From positions 1-45,256 of the forward strand of contig JAGHSK010000004.1 in assembly GCA_018065895.1 (NCBI GenBank): a DNA stretch of 45,256 nt. Direction: 5' to 3'. Under the pieces are notes generated by a model. The model had not been told where the DNA came from, made no database searches, and saw nothing but the letters and a program-made list of their open reading frames with translations. Source of the DNA: Candidatus Cacconaster equi (lineage in GTDB: Bacteria; Bacteroidota; Bacteroidia; Bacteroidales; UBA932). Below, piece after piece: positions 7,512-16,295 of this stretch. A program made the translations under genes and the position numbers. The first letter of the stretch is position 1; every line of letters begins with the position of its first letter.

Positions 7512-10400
7512 TTAATATTGTTTTTTCAATTTGTCTGGTAAGTTTATCAGCAGTATTGCAGTCAACAGGATGCTCATTATAAGGAGCACTCCAAGGTCGA
7601 ACCACAAGGTAGGTATCTCCGCCTTTCCTATGAATTTCGATGAACTGTAGAATGGCGCGCGGCCGTTGTGGGTGACAGGGTCGAGGTAGATCGCTCCGAC
7701 TTTAGGAACGATGACATCGTCGATGATCTCCGTCAGGACCTTCGATTGGCCGTTAGTGACTATGTTTTCAAGGTCGAGGTTCCAATTGTCTCTCTTAAGG
7801 CTGACCAGATAATCCTTTCCCTTTTCCTTTATGATTCCGGCTATCATCTTGTCTTTCTCCAACGTAAGTTTGTTGCCTCTGCCGTTGAGGGTCCGCTTGG
7901 CTTGAGAAAGGTAGTCGAGAACGCCCTGGTAGGTGTATTGGCCTTCGAACCGGGTGTCTGTCGCATCCTCAATGATGTGCATGTTCTTCCTGACGATTGC
8001 CGTATGTTTTTCAGCTCCATCCTCGTGCTTGTCCATCTTTGACTTCATGGTCTCCATCTGGGATTCCATTTCGTAAATCATCGATTCGCTCAGGAAGAGG
8101 CACTGGTATCTTTCCTTGTCGATGTCGAAGAAAGGCTTTTCGTAGCGGTTGTAGCAGTATGAGCCGGTTGCTATGGCTTCATAAGACCATCTTGACGGAA
8201 TGATGTCGCCAATCAGAGGCACGTTGCCGGTAGTGCTCTTGCCGTTGAGATCGGAGAACGGAACAACGAGCCCGCAGAGCAGAATCTGAGGGATAAGCAG
8301 GATAGGGATGCTTATGTATATCGTGACAACGGAGTTCAGGCACTGTGAGAGCAGAAGTCCTATCAGGCTTGAAAGCAGGGATGTGATGAACAATATGAGC
8401 CACCACATCAGGAACATTCCGTGAAGCCCCATCAGCAGATTGCCTACAATGATGAACAATGCTGTCTGGATGAGCGACACGACGGCCGAATAAGCCACCT
8501 TGCTCAATATGTAGCTGCCATAACTCAGATTGAGATATTTTTCCCGTTTCAGCAGGGCTCTGTCACGAATGATCTCCTCCGCGCTGCCGCTCATTCCGAG
8601 GAACGTCGCGACAATAACTGCCATGAAGAAGTAGGTGACAAGGTTCTTGTTGTCCATCACCGAATAACCTTCGATAGGGGCGTAGTGGGTGAGCAGGCCG
8701 CATATGACCGCGAGTATCGGCGCTTCCAGCAAGGTGATGATGAGATATTGCCGGTTCGTGAGTTTCGCCTTGACATTCCTTTCAAGGAAAATCAGGAACT
8801 GCTTGAACCTGTTCGGCTTTCTTTGGCCGGAATCCGGCACTTCCAGTTTTTCCGGTTCTCCGCCTTCGATGCGGCTGGCGCGGTACATGTCGTGCCACTG
8901 CTCAGGAGTCGTCTTGCGGTTGGCTGTCGGAACGCCACTGTTGTCCAGCGCTTTCTCGTCGATTATATTAAGCACTACTTCAGGGTTGACGTTGCCGCAG
9001 GCCGGACAGGTGCTTGTTTCTGCGTCGGCATAATTGGCGGCTCTCTTGAAGTAGGTGACTGCATCGATAGGGTTTCCGTCAAAAACGGGATATCCACCTT
9101 TGTCGAGAAGCCACAGCCTGTCGAAGAGCTTGTAAACCTCACTTGAAGGCTGGTGGATGTTGACGACAACCAGTTTGCCTTTGTTGGTCTGGTCTTTCAG
9201 CAGTCCCATCACGTTTTCGGTATCCGCAGACGACAGTCCGGAGGTAGGCTCGTCGAGGAATAGCACTGCCGGCTCCCTGATGAGCTCAAGCGCGATGTTA
9301 AGACGTTTTCTCTGACCTCCTGAGATTGATTTGTTCAGAGGTGAGCCTACTACAAGGTCGCGTGCATGGTCAAGGCAGAGATCCTGCAGCACATGCATCA
9401 CTTTCCTGTCAAGTTCGGCATCGCTTATGGAAGCGAAGCAGAGTTTGGCGGTGTAGTAGAGGTTCTGATATACGGTAAGCTCTTCGATGAGCAGGTCATC
9501 CTGAGGTACGTAGCCAATCAGTTCTTTGACCTTCGGGTCGTTGATGTTGTGGCCGTTTATCGACAGCTTTCCGCTCTGTGGCTTGAGAGAGCCGTTGAGT
9601 ATGGACAGGAGCGTGGTTTTGCCTGTGCCGCTTCCTCCCATAATGGCGACAAGGTCACCGCTGTGAAGATCGAAGGTGAAGTTGTGAAGACCGTTTACAC
9701 TGTGCGGAAAATGGAAGTTCACGTCTCTTCCGCTATATGTGACGCTTTCTGTAAGCGATTCGTCATAAGGCAGGTGGACGGTTGAATAATAAACCGGGAA
9801 GCCCTTGCCGCTCTTGAGTACGCCGCTTTTCGGCCAGACCTGGAATGAATCGGGCAGAACGGGCATATCATTGAAGAAGACATCGCTTCCTCCACTGTAG
9901 GAGAAGAGCAGTGTGCTGCTTCCGGCAATCCACAAGGTCTTGAATATGCCTTCGCATCCCGGGAGGGTCTGGAGTTTGACGCTGTCGCTCTCGCGGCCCA
10001 GCACGAAATTCATGAACTCCCCGAAGATGGAATCGTCAACGGAGAAGAGTTTGGCAATCTGCGGGAATATCTCTTCGTTTTCAATGGACGAGTCGGAGGC
10101 GACGTGGCAGAACTCCATCAGTCGGAGCAGCATGAGGGTGAGTTCGTCCTGATTGATCCTTCCCTTTATGTTCGAACAGATCTGTTCTACAATTTTATCC
10201 TTGTCAATCTGTGAATCAATCTCGTAGAGTGAACGCAGGTCGCCGTAGAGGTCCATGTACGAACTCGTGTTGCGCAAACCGAAATGCCTTGACAGGTAAT
10301 CGTTGAGCAACTTTTCGGATTTACCGTGATCAGTGTCGCTCTTCGCACCAATCAGCGCAAAGAGATTTACAAGTCCGGCAAGTGTCGTATCGTTCAGCAT
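7512..10400 (-). CDS. ABCG-like ABC transporter, ATPase fused to ABC-2 permease
   Basis: 962 aa. Residues about 1-130 form a helical acidic domain, possibly TerB-like. The nucleotide-binding domain has Walker A GGSGTGKTT (255-263), signature SGGQRKR (about 360-366), Walker B LFLDEPTSGLSS (about 380-391) and a following H-loop NIHQPSSE typical of ABCG/white-type half transporters. A CPAC pair and a charged linker lead to an ABC-2 membrane domain of about six helices, with a large soluble loop before the last helix. It is probably an exporter; the substrate is unknown. The frame is open to an ATG at 10442, but a full promoter ends at 10430, so the ATG at 10400 (MLNDTT) is the likely start. It heads an operon with the lipoprotein gene. 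Confidence 0.88.
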   Translation of the reverse strand: MLNDTTLAGLVNLFALIGAKSDTDHGKSEKLLNDYLSRHFGLRNTSSYMDLYGDLRSLYEIDSQIDKDKIVEQICSNIKGRINQDELTLMLLRLMEFCHVASDSSIENEEIFPQIAKLFSVDDSIFGEFMNFVLGRESDSVKLQTLPGCEGIFKTLWIAGSSTLLFSYSGGSDVFFNDMPVLPDSFQVWPKSGVLKSGKGFPVYYSTVHLPYDESLTESVTYSGRDVNFHFPHSVNGLHNFTFDLHSGDLVAIMGGSGTGKTTLLSILNGSLKPQSGKLSINGHNINDPKVKELIGYVPQDDLLIEELTVYQNLYYTAKLCFASISDAELDRKVMHVLQDLCLDHARDLVVGSPLNKSISGGQRKRLNIALELIREPAVLFLDEPTSGLSSADTENVMGLLKDQTNKGKLVVVNIHQPSSEVYKLFDRLWLLDKGGYPVFDGNPIDAVTYFKRAANYADAETSTCPACGNVNPEVVLNIIDEKALDNSGVPTANRKTTPEQWHDMYRASRIEGGEPEKLEVPDSGQRKPNRFKQFLIFLERNVKAKLTNRQYLIITLLEAPILAVICGLLTHYAPIEGYSVMDNKNLVTYFFMAVIVATFLGMSGSAEEIIRDRALLKREKYLNLSYGSYILSKVAYSAVVSLIQTALFIIVGNLLMGLHGMFLMWWLILFITSLLSSLIGLLLSQCLNSVVTIYISIPILLIPQILLCGLVVPFSDLNGKSTTGNVPLIGDIIPSRWSYEAIATGSYCYNRYEKPFFDIDKERYQCLFLSESMIYEMESQMETMKSKMDKHEDGAEKHTAIVRKNMHIIEDATDTRFEGQYTYQGVLDYLSQAKRTLNGRGNKLTLEKDKMIAGIIKEKGKDYLVSLKRDNWNLDLENIVTNGQSKVLTEIIDDVIVPKVGAIYLDPVTHNGRAPFYSSSKFIGKAEIPTLWFDLGVLLIMSILLTAILLINLPDKLKKQY

Positions 10401-10429
10401 TGACCTTTTCAGTCTAATCCATATTCCTG

Positions 10430-10460
10430 CAAATTTAATCATTTTTCACATATAAACAAA
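10430..10460 (-). promoter_or_regulatory. Full Bacteroidota-type promoter of ABCG-like operon
   Basis: On the minus strand TTTG (10460-10457), a 19-nt spacer, and TAAATTTG (10437-10430) match the consensus exactly. The transcription start is expected near 10423. An ATG at 10442 lies upstream of the -7 box and cannot be the start on this transcript, which sets translation at 10400. Confidence 0.75.
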
Positions 10461-10480
10461 CGGCGATATCGTATTTGTGC

Positions 10481-10488
10481 TATCTTTG
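10481..10488 (+). promoter_or_regulatory. Predicted -7 box of scpB
   Basis: TATCTTTG matches TAnnTTTG and gives a leader of roughly 50 nt before the ATG at 10548. No TTTG is seen 19 nt upstream. It is divergent from the ABCG-like promoter, and the two overlap around 10457-10481. Confidence 0.5.
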
Positions 10489-10547
10489 CATCAGGTTGAT
10501 GACACTTCAACCGTTTTGTCGGACAAACTGATGAAAAGATCACATAT

Positions 10548-11399
10548 ATGGAAAAATTCGAGATTTCTTCCCTTGACCTTCTGAAGGTATCCATAGATGA
10601 CAGAATATGCTTTGTCACTATGGCTAATTCATCCCACTTCAATTGTTTGAGCGAACGGATGTGCACACAGTTGATAACTGCATTGAAATACGCTTACGAA
10701 ATGGAATGCGTAGGTATCGTGCTTAAAGCTGAAACAAGGCATGATGTGTGGAGTGCGGGCCATGATATCAATGAACTTCCTCTCGAAGGAAAGGATCCTC
10801 TTTCATATGACGTGCCTATGGAGAAACTTCTCCGCGGAGTTCAGGACGTTCCTATTCCAGTCATTGCATGTGTTGACGGCACGGTATGGGGAGGCGCCTG
10901 TGACCTGTGCACGTCCTGCGATATGATTGTGGCATCCGACAAATCGACTTTCGCCATCACACCTGCGAAGATAGGCATCCCATACAATGCATCGGGCATC
11001 AGCCACTTCATCAGGCAGCTCAGCCTGAACAAGGCCAGAGAGATGTTTTTCACCGCCACCCAGATAACCGCTCAGGAGGCCAACAACGTAGGTTTCGTGA
11101 ATCACGTGGCCTCATCTGACAATCTTGACGATGTTCTTTCAGAACGTATATTGAATCCGCTCAGACGTAATTCGATTCTATCGGTAAGCGCAATCAAGCG
11201 CCAGTTCAGGATTCTTTCCAGAGCATCCAACGTAATCTCCGCCGAGAGCTTCGAGAAGATTGATTCTTACCGTGAGAAGGTTTTCAGGGGAGAGGATTAC
11301 GTGGAGGGAATCAAATCCTTCCTCGAGAAGCGTGCTCCTCAATTCAAAGGCAAGGCCAAAGACCTTGATACAGGAGCTCACGAAACAGACAATCTATAG
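10548..11399 (+). CDS. scpB: Methylmalonyl-CoA decarboxylase (crotonase family)
   Basis: 283 aa crotonase-fold protein with a long collinear match to E. coli ScpB/YgfG, recalled from memory. SAGHDINELP and DPLSYD (residues 69-88) carry His72 (E. coli His66). TVWGGACD (112-119) forms the oxyanion-hole glycines. PYNASGI (145-151) carries Tyr146 (E. coli Tyr140), all at a constant offset of six. The C-terminal ITAQEANNVGFVNHV and the ending FLEKRAPQF also match. The enzyme decarboxylates (R)-methylmalonyl-CoA to propionyl-CoA, a step of succinate-to-propionate metabolism. About 25 residues at the C-terminus extend past the E. coli protein. The gene is monocistronic and convergent with the S58 peptidase gene, overlapping it by 6 nt. 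Confidence 0.85.
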   Translation: MEKFEISSLDLLKVSIDDRICFVTMANSSHFNCLSERMCTQLITALKYAYEMECVGIVLKAETRHDVWSAGHDINELPLEGKDPLSYDVPMEKLLRGVQDVPIPVIACVDGTVWGGACDLCTSCDMIVASDKSTFAITPAKIGIPYNASGISHFIRQLSLNKAREMFFTATQITAQEANNVGFVNHVASSDNLDDVLSERILNPLRRNSILSVSAIKRQFRILSRASNVISAESFEKIDSYREKVFRGEDYVEGIKSFLEKRAPQFKGKAKDLDTGAHETDNL

Positions 11400-12377
11400 A
11401 TTTTCAAGAAACTGGCTGTCGGCCATCCTTGACGTTTTCACGGCGTTGAGGATGGCCGCTTCCATTGCTCTGGAAGCAAGGGTACCCACCACGTTGATGT
11501 CTGCCCTGACGAGGCTCTTTCCGGCTGCCACCGCGTAGATGGTGTCGCCGTCGGCCATCGTTCCCACCGGCCTGATGCATCTTGCATAGGCGTTGCGGGT
11601 CATCTGTGCAATCTTGTAGAGTCCTTCTCTCGTGAAGTCGGCATTCACGAAGACGACACCTATCGTGGTGTTCTGTCCGTCGGTGAAGAGATTGCCCGAA
11701 TGCACAGTGCCGTAAAGGGCGTCTTCGGCGCTGCTGAATCCTTTTCTGTCAGGAGTGGTCATTCCGGCGATTTTCACACCTGAATCGAAGATGTCGCCAT
11801 ATGAATTGACCACTACGCAAGCTCCGACTTTAATATTACCGATTCTGTATGCTGCATAACCGATACCGCTTTTCTGCGACTGTTTCATTCCGCACGCTTT
11901 CCCGATAGTGGCACCTGTACCTGCACCAACGCTTCCGCTTTGCGGAATACCTCCGTAGAAGGCATCCTGGCAAGCCCTGTATCCCATAGCGGCATCCGGA
12001 CGGACATCAGATTTACCGTATGACAGATCGTATATGTCACTTTGCACTACAATCGGAACGGTCGCTGCTCCCGTATTGAGGCCTATCCCTTTTTCTTCCA
12101 GATATCTTTCAACTCCCGTGGCTGCTTCAAGGCCGAATGCCGATCCTCCGCCGAATACAAGTGCGTCAAGTGGAGTGTCGTTGCGGGCGAGATCCAGTAC
12201 ATTGGTTCCGCGGGAAGCCGGACCGCCGCCGCTTACGTCAACGGCCGCTCTTGCTCCGTGTGGAAAATGGAACAGAGTCAATCCCGTCCCTGCGATTTCG
12301 TCGGTGATGTTGCCTGTCTTGATACCTTCCATTTCGCTGAATGGTATTTCAGATGCTATTGCGGAAAGATTTTTCAT
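11394..12377 (-). CDS. P1 family peptidase (S58, DmpA-like aminopeptidase)
   Basis: 327 aa of the DmpA/L-aminopeptidase D-esterase family, Ntn-type hydrolases that self-cleave into alpha and beta chains. Recognisable are RAAVDVSGGGPASRGT, the strongly conserved LVFGGGSAFGLEAATGV (residues 73-89), SGSVGAGTGATIGK, and QNTTIGVVFVNA (235-246), where cleavage after Asn236 would expose Thr237 as nucleophile. No signal peptide is visible, so it is cytosolic. Substrates in the family are small N-terminal amino acid amides, esters or beta-peptides. The frame runs to 12425, but a -7 box at 12399-12406 lies inside that extension, so the ATG at 12377 is preferred. Confidence 0.88.
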   Translation of the reverse strand: MKNLSAIASEIPFSEMEGIKTGNITDEIAGTGLTLFHFPHGARAAVDVSGGGPASRGTNVLDLARNDTPLDALVFGGGSAFGLEAATGVERYLEEKGIGLNTGAATVPIVVQSDIYDLSYGKSDVRPDAAMGYRACQDAFYGGIPQSGSVGAGTGATIGKACGMKQSQKSGIGYAAYRIGNIKVGACVVVNSYGDIFDSGVKIAGMTTPDRKGFSSAEDALYGTVHSGNLFTDGQNTTIGVVFVNADFTREGLYKIAQMTRNAYARCIRPVGTMADGDTIYAVAAGKSLVRADINVVGTLASRAMEAAILNAVKTSRMADSQFLENL

Positions 12378-12398
12378 GTTTTTATGAATATGATTCAA

Positions 12399-12406
12399 CA
12401 AAGGTA
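12399..12406 (-). promoter_or_regulatory. Predicted -7 box of S58 peptidase gene
   Basis: TACCTTTG on the minus strand matches TAnnTTTG. It leaves a short leader of about 15 nt before the ATG at 12377. No -33 TTTG is seen at 19 nt. Confidence 0.5.
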
Positions 12407-12440
12407 GTGATTTTTGTTCCCACATTCCGCCTAATTCTGT

Positions 12441-12448
12441 TATATTTG
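12441..12448 (+). promoter_or_regulatory. Predicted -7 box of cstA-like operon
   Basis: TATATTTG matches TAnnTTTG, 17 nt before the ATG at 12466. The nearest TTTG (12413-12416) is 24 nt away rather than 19, so the -33 element is weak. Confidence 0.5.
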
Positions 12449-12465
12449 CAGTTCAATCAGGTATT

Positions 12466-13920
12466 ATGTACACTTTTACGACGGGTATTGTCCTGCTTGT
12501 CCTGGGATATCTTTTTTATTCCAGATTCGTGGCGGGAGTCATAGGGATTTCACCTGACAGGAAGTCTCCTGCACTCAAGATGGCTGATGGTGTGGATTAC
12601 GTGCCGATGCCTACCTGGAAGGTATTTATGATCCAGTTCCTGAACATTGCGGGGCTCGGGCCGATCTTCGGAGCCATTTCAGGTGCTGCATTCGGCCCTG
12701 TGGCATATTTGTGGATCGTTTTCGGCAATATCTTCATGGGAGCCGTACACGATATGTGCGTGGGCGTTCTTTCGATGAGGAATGACGGAGCAAATCTTCC
12801 TACGCTGGTCGGGCGGCATCTTGGATCCAGAATGAAAATAGTGATGGCTCTTCTGACGATAGGACTTCTGCTGGCCATAGCGGGTTCCTTCATCGGCGGC
12901 CCTGCCGATCTCCTTTCAATACAGACCGGTTGGAGCAAGATGCTTTGGGTTTGTATAATTTTCGGATATTACGTCCTTGCCGCAATCGTATCCATCGATA
13001 AAATCATCGGTAAGATATATCCTCTTTTCGGAGCGTTTCTCCTTTTCATGGCTCTGGCTGTGGGGGTAATGATGTTCCATTATGCTTTTTGCGGTGACGT
13101 GACGATTCCTGAACTCACCTCTGAAACATTTCACAACTACCACTGGAACCCGAAGGCAAATCCAATTTTCCCGATGATGTTCATCATCATCTCCTGTGGA
13201 GCCTTGTCTGGATTTCACGCCACTCAATCTCCTTTGATGGCCCGCTGCTTGAAAAACGAGAAATACGCCAGGCAGATTTTTTACGGCTCGATGATATGCG
13301 AAGGCATTGTCGCAATGATATGGGCTACCGCTGCAATGACATATCTCGGTGGACCTGAGGCACTTAACGAGGCGATGGCATCCGGAGTGACTCCTGCGAT
13401 GCTTGTCGACAGAATCTGCCGCTCCTGGATCGGCAAACTTGGAGGTCTGCTGGCCATTGTCGGCGTGATCCTCTGTCCGATTACGAGTGGAGATACGGCT
13501 CTCAGAAGCATGAGGCTCACCGTAGCCGAGCTGCTTAAAGTTGATCAGCGCAAGGTCTTCAAGAGAATATTGGTTTCCATCCCTGTCTTCGCCGCCGCCT
13601 TTGCGTTGTGTATGCTTGATTTCAACATTATCTGGAAGATGATGGGAATCTTCAACCAGACATTGTCGATGGTTATTCTCTGGACTATGGCAGAGGCTCT
13701 CAAACAGCGCAGCAAACACACCTGGATACTCTCAATTCCGGCAACTTTCATTTCGTTCATCTGCATACTGTACTACCTCTCTTCTCCTCACGAAGCTGGA
13801 GGAATGGCGATAAATTACTCTTGGAGCTGCGCTATTGCCGCATTCCTGACGCTTTGCCTCGATTACTTGTTTTACACGGACAAAATATCGGAGATAAGGA
13901 ACCTTGAAAATCGAAAGTAG
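12466..13920 (+). CDS. cstA: CstA-type carbon starvation/peptide transporter
   Basis: 484 aa, highly hydrophobic with about twelve or more membrane helices. The N-terminal half carries the CstA signature: DGVDYVPMPTWKVFMIQFLNI, then GLGPIFGAISGAAFGPVAYLWIVFGNIFMGAVHD, and later SGFHATQSPLMARC and GDTALRSMRL. E. coli CstA and BtsT are about 700 aa, so this is the shorter type found in many Bacteroidota. Family members take up peptides or pyruvate when carbon is limiting, and the substrate of this short type is not certain. Its 3' end overlaps the next gene by 17 nt, suggesting one transcript. Confidence 0.88.
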   Translation: MYTFTTGIVLLVLGYLFYSRFVAGVIGISPDRKSPALKMADGVDYVPMPTWKVFMIQFLNIAGLGPIFGAISGAAFGPVAYLWIVFGNIFMGAVHDMCVGVLSMRNDGANLPTLVGRHLGSRMKIVMALLTIGLLLAIAGSFIGGPADLLSIQTGWSKMLWVCIIFGYYVLAAIVSIDKIIGKIYPLFGAFLLFMALAVGVMMFHYAFCGDVTIPELTSETFHNYHWNPKANPIFPMMFIIISCGALSGFHATQSPLMARCLKNEKYARQIFYGSMICEGIVAMIWATAAMTYLGGPEALNEAMASGVTPAMLVDRICRSWIGKLGGLLAIVGVILCPITSGDTALRSMRLTVAELLKVDQRKVFKRILVSIPVFAAAFALCMLDFNIIWKMMGIFNQTLSMVILWTMAEALKQRSKHTWILSIPATFISFICILYYLSSPHEAGGMAINYSWSCAIAAFLTLCLDYLFYTDKISEIRNLENRK

Positions 13921-14662
13921 CTTCCAGCGGTTTCTTGACAGTGAGGGTGTCGTGTATGAGATGCTCTCCGATTGCCTTTTCCGCTTTCCGGAAAACGACA
14001 TTATGATGGAGGTAGTTCCGCTTGGAAAGAGCGTCGTGCGTAACGATGACGGCAGAAAATATCTGTTTGAGGATGTATGGCGCAGGAATGAAGATGTCGT
14101 CAGAGCCCGTGTGCTTGCTCATCTGGGGCGTTTCACAGGCATATTCGCCCGCAAGTGCGAAGTGTCACGGCTCGATACGCCGCAGTCGAATGATTTTCTG
14201 TCGAAATACCATACCTACGGTGCGGCACGCAGCAAATACCGCTACGGGCTGATTGCCGAAGGGAAGCTTGTCTGCGTCGCCACCTTTTCTTCGGGACGGC
14301 AGATGAATATTGACCGCCACGTGGAGTCCTATGAATGGGTGCGCTACGCCTCTTTGCCGGATGTGAGGGTTGTCGGGGGGATGGGCAAGCTGATGAATGC
14401 CTTCATTGATGATGTACACCCCGGCGAAATTATGTCGTATGCCGATTTGGAATGGTCTGAAGGTATGGTTTACAAATCACTCGGGTTTGTCGAGGCGGGC
14501 TTCCGTCCTCCGGTTGACTTCTATGTCAATACGGAAACGTGGGAGAGAATTTCGCTTCGCAAGCTGGAATGTGACAGGGCATACAGAAAAAAGGCTCTCG
14601 ACAATGAGAGCCTTGTGAAAATATCCAATCTCGGGAGCATCAAATATCTGAAGACTATTTGA
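13904..14662 (+). CDS. Orphan phage-type domain protein (Vsr/homing endonuclease C-terminal-like)
   Basis: 252 aa. The central part resembles the region following the nuclease core in phage Vsr-like and homing-endonuclease-like proteins: LFEDVWRRNEDVVRAR (about residues 54-69), IFARKCEV, then FLSKYHTYGA, YEWVRYASLPDVRVVGGMGKL and MSYADLEWSEGMVYKSLGF. This second block has a GNAT-like look (strand-helix, VVGGMGKL). Only about 45 residues precede the block, too few for a complete Vsr nuclease, so the nuclease core is degenerate or absent. The start is a TTG at 13904 overlapping cstA by 17 nt; the first ATG is at 13961. Its end overlaps the HerA-like gene by 8 nt. Function is unknown. Confidence 0.65.
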   Translation: MKIESSFQRFLDSEGVVYEMLSDCLFRFPENDIMMEVVPLGKSVVRNDDGRKYLFEDVWRRNEDVVRARVLAHLGRFTGIFARKCEVSRLDTPQSNDFLSKYHTYGAARSKYRYGLIAEGKLVCVATFSSGRQMNIDRHVESYEWVRYASLPDVRVVGGMGKLMNAFIDDVHPGEIMSYADLEWSEGMVYKSLGFVEAGFRPPVDFYVNTETWERISLRKLECDRAYRKKALDNESLVKISNLGSIKYLKTI

Positions 14663-16274
14663 AGATGCTTTTGAGAATCTCTTGAGTCACCTTTCGCGTA
14701 GCCGTGTTTGCTGCAGTCTGTGCGGCTTTGCCAAGAATGTCTCCACCTGTCTTTTTCGTCGACTTTTTGGTGGTAGAAGTTCTCTTTGAGCCTCCGGTGA
14801 TCTGTTTCGCCGCCTGTGTACCGATGCTGTGGGCGAAGCTTGTAGCCGCAGCTCCGAGAATTGTGCCGAGGATTGTGCGTTTTATCGTCTGTTTGCTTTT
14901 CTGAGCCTTTTCAGCCTCTTTACGGGCCTTGGCCTCCTCTTTTTCCTTTTGTCTGGCCTCTTCTTCAGCCTGTCTGGCGTTTTCAACCTCCTGGTTCACT
15001 TCTGAGAGAATTTCGTAAGCACTCTCTCTGTCGACGAAGTTGCGGTATCCGCGGATTCTTGCAGGAACGCCTTTCTCGATGTCGAGACGCTGTCCTTCGG
15101 TTATTGCTCCTATCTGGCTCAGCGGGAAGAGTATTTTTGCGCGTTCAACAATGGTAGGGGATCCCTTCTCATCAAGGACGCTTACCAGAGCTTCTCCTGT
15201 TCCGAGGTCCATTATGGCATCTTCCGTCCTGAAGGCGGGGTTCGCGCGGAATGTCTGAGCTGCGGAACGGACAGCCTTCTGGTCCTGAGGGGTGAAGGCC
15301 CGTAAAGCATGCTGCACGCGGTTTCCCAGTTGTCCGAGAATGTCAACCGGAATGTCGGTAGGGGACTGGGTGATGAAGTATATGCCCACGCCCTTGGAGC
15401 GAATCAGCCTGATGACCTGCTCGATTTTGTCAACCAGCGCCTTGGATGTGCCGTCGAACAGCATATGTGCCTCGTCAAAGAAGAACACCAGCTTGGGAAG
15501 GTCTGCATCGCCGATTTCAGGGAGACGGCTGTAGAGTTCGGTCATAAGCCACAACAGGAAAGTTGAGTAAAGTTTCGGATTGAGCATCAGCTTGTCTGCC
15601 GCAAGAACGCTCATCACGCCTTTTCCTCCTTCGCAGTCCAGCAGATCTTCCACGTCGAACTCAGGCTCTCCGAAGAATTTGTCACCGCCTTCGCTCTCTA
15701 TTGCCAGAAGGCCTCTCTGGATGGCTCCGATGCTTGCAGATGAAATATTGCCGTATTCGGTCGTGAATTTTGAAGCATTCTTGCCCACGAAATCCAGCAT
15801 CAGCTTCAGGTCTTTCGTGTCAATAAGCAGAAGGTTGTTTTCATCGGCAATCTTGAAGACTATGTTCAGGACTCCGCTCTGCACTTCATTCAGCTCCATA
15901 AGTCTGCTGAGCAGTTGAGGCCCCATGGATGATATTGTAGCCCGCATCGGGATACCCTGTTCTCCGAACACGTCAAAGAAACGTGTCGGGCACCCCTTGA
16001 ACTGAGGGTCGGAGATGCCGAATTCAGGGCAGCGTTTTTCGATGAAGCCGCTCATCTTTCCTGATTGGCTGATGCCTGAAAGGTCTCCCTTCATATCAGC
16101 CATGAAACAAGGCACTCCTGCCTGTGAGAATGTTTCGGCCAGAACCTGAAGTGTTACCGTCTTTCCGGTGCCTGTGGCTCCGGCTATGAGTCCGTGGCGG
16201 TTTGCCATTCTACCTGTCAGACAGATTGGCCCGTTTTCGCTGTGGGCGATATAAAGCTTGCCGTCGATGTACAT
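14655..16274 (-). CDS. HerA/YjgR-like P-loop ATPase (DUF853 family)
   Basis: 539 aa. The N-terminus NGPICLTGRMANRHGLIAGATGTGKTVTLQ resembles E. coli YjgR, with Walker A GATGTGKT at residues 32-39. FMADMKGDLSGISQSGK follows, then Walker B LVFFFDEAHMLF, and VGIYFITQSPTDIPVDILGQLGNRVQHALRAFTPQD, the arginine-finger region of HerA/FtsK-type motors. From about residue 430 the protein turns into a Lys/Ala/Glu-rich coiled coil and a basic Thr/Lys-rich tail (SKRTSTTKKSTKKTGG). HerA relatives translocate DNA; the role of the YjgR group is not established. It is the last gene of the amidase-uvrB-relA-uvrA-GNAT operon, 21 nt after its neighbour, which would fit a DNA-related role. Confidence 0.85.
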   Translation of the reverse strand: MYIDGKLYIAHSENGPICLTGRMANRHGLIAGATGTGKTVTLQVLAETFSQAGVPCFMADMKGDLSGISQSGKMSGFIEKRCPEFGISDPQFKGCPTRFFDVFGEQGIPMRATISSMGPQLLSRLMELNEVQSGVLNIVFKIADENNLLLIDTKDLKLMLDFVGKNASKFTTEYGNISSASIGAIQRGLLAIESEGGDKFFGEPEFDVEDLLDCEGGKGVMSVLAADKLMLNPKLYSTFLLWLMTELYSRLPEIGDADLPKLVFFFDEAHMLFDGTSKALVDKIEQVIRLIRSKGVGIYFITQSPTDIPVDILGQLGNRVQHALRAFTPQDQKAVRSAAQTFRANPAFRTEDAIMDLGTGEALVSVLDEKGSPTIVERAKILFPLSQIGAITEGQRLDIEKGVPARIRGYRNFVDRESAYEILSEVNQEVENARQAEEEARQKEKEEAKARKEAEKAQKSKQTIKRTILGTILGAAATSFAHSIGTQAAKQITGGSKRTSTTKKSTKKTGGDILGKAAQTAANTATRKVTQEILKSIFK

Positions 16275-16295
16275 AGCTTTCTTGTTTTTTTTGAT

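Noticed and set aside
8421-9146. 241-codon plus-strand frame
   Set aside because: It is fully antisense to the ABC transporter gene, whose motifs are clear.
10401-10442. Longer N-terminus of the ABCG-like protein (ATG at 10442)
   Set aside because: The ATG lies upstream of the -7 box of a full-consensus promoter, so it would not be on that transcript.
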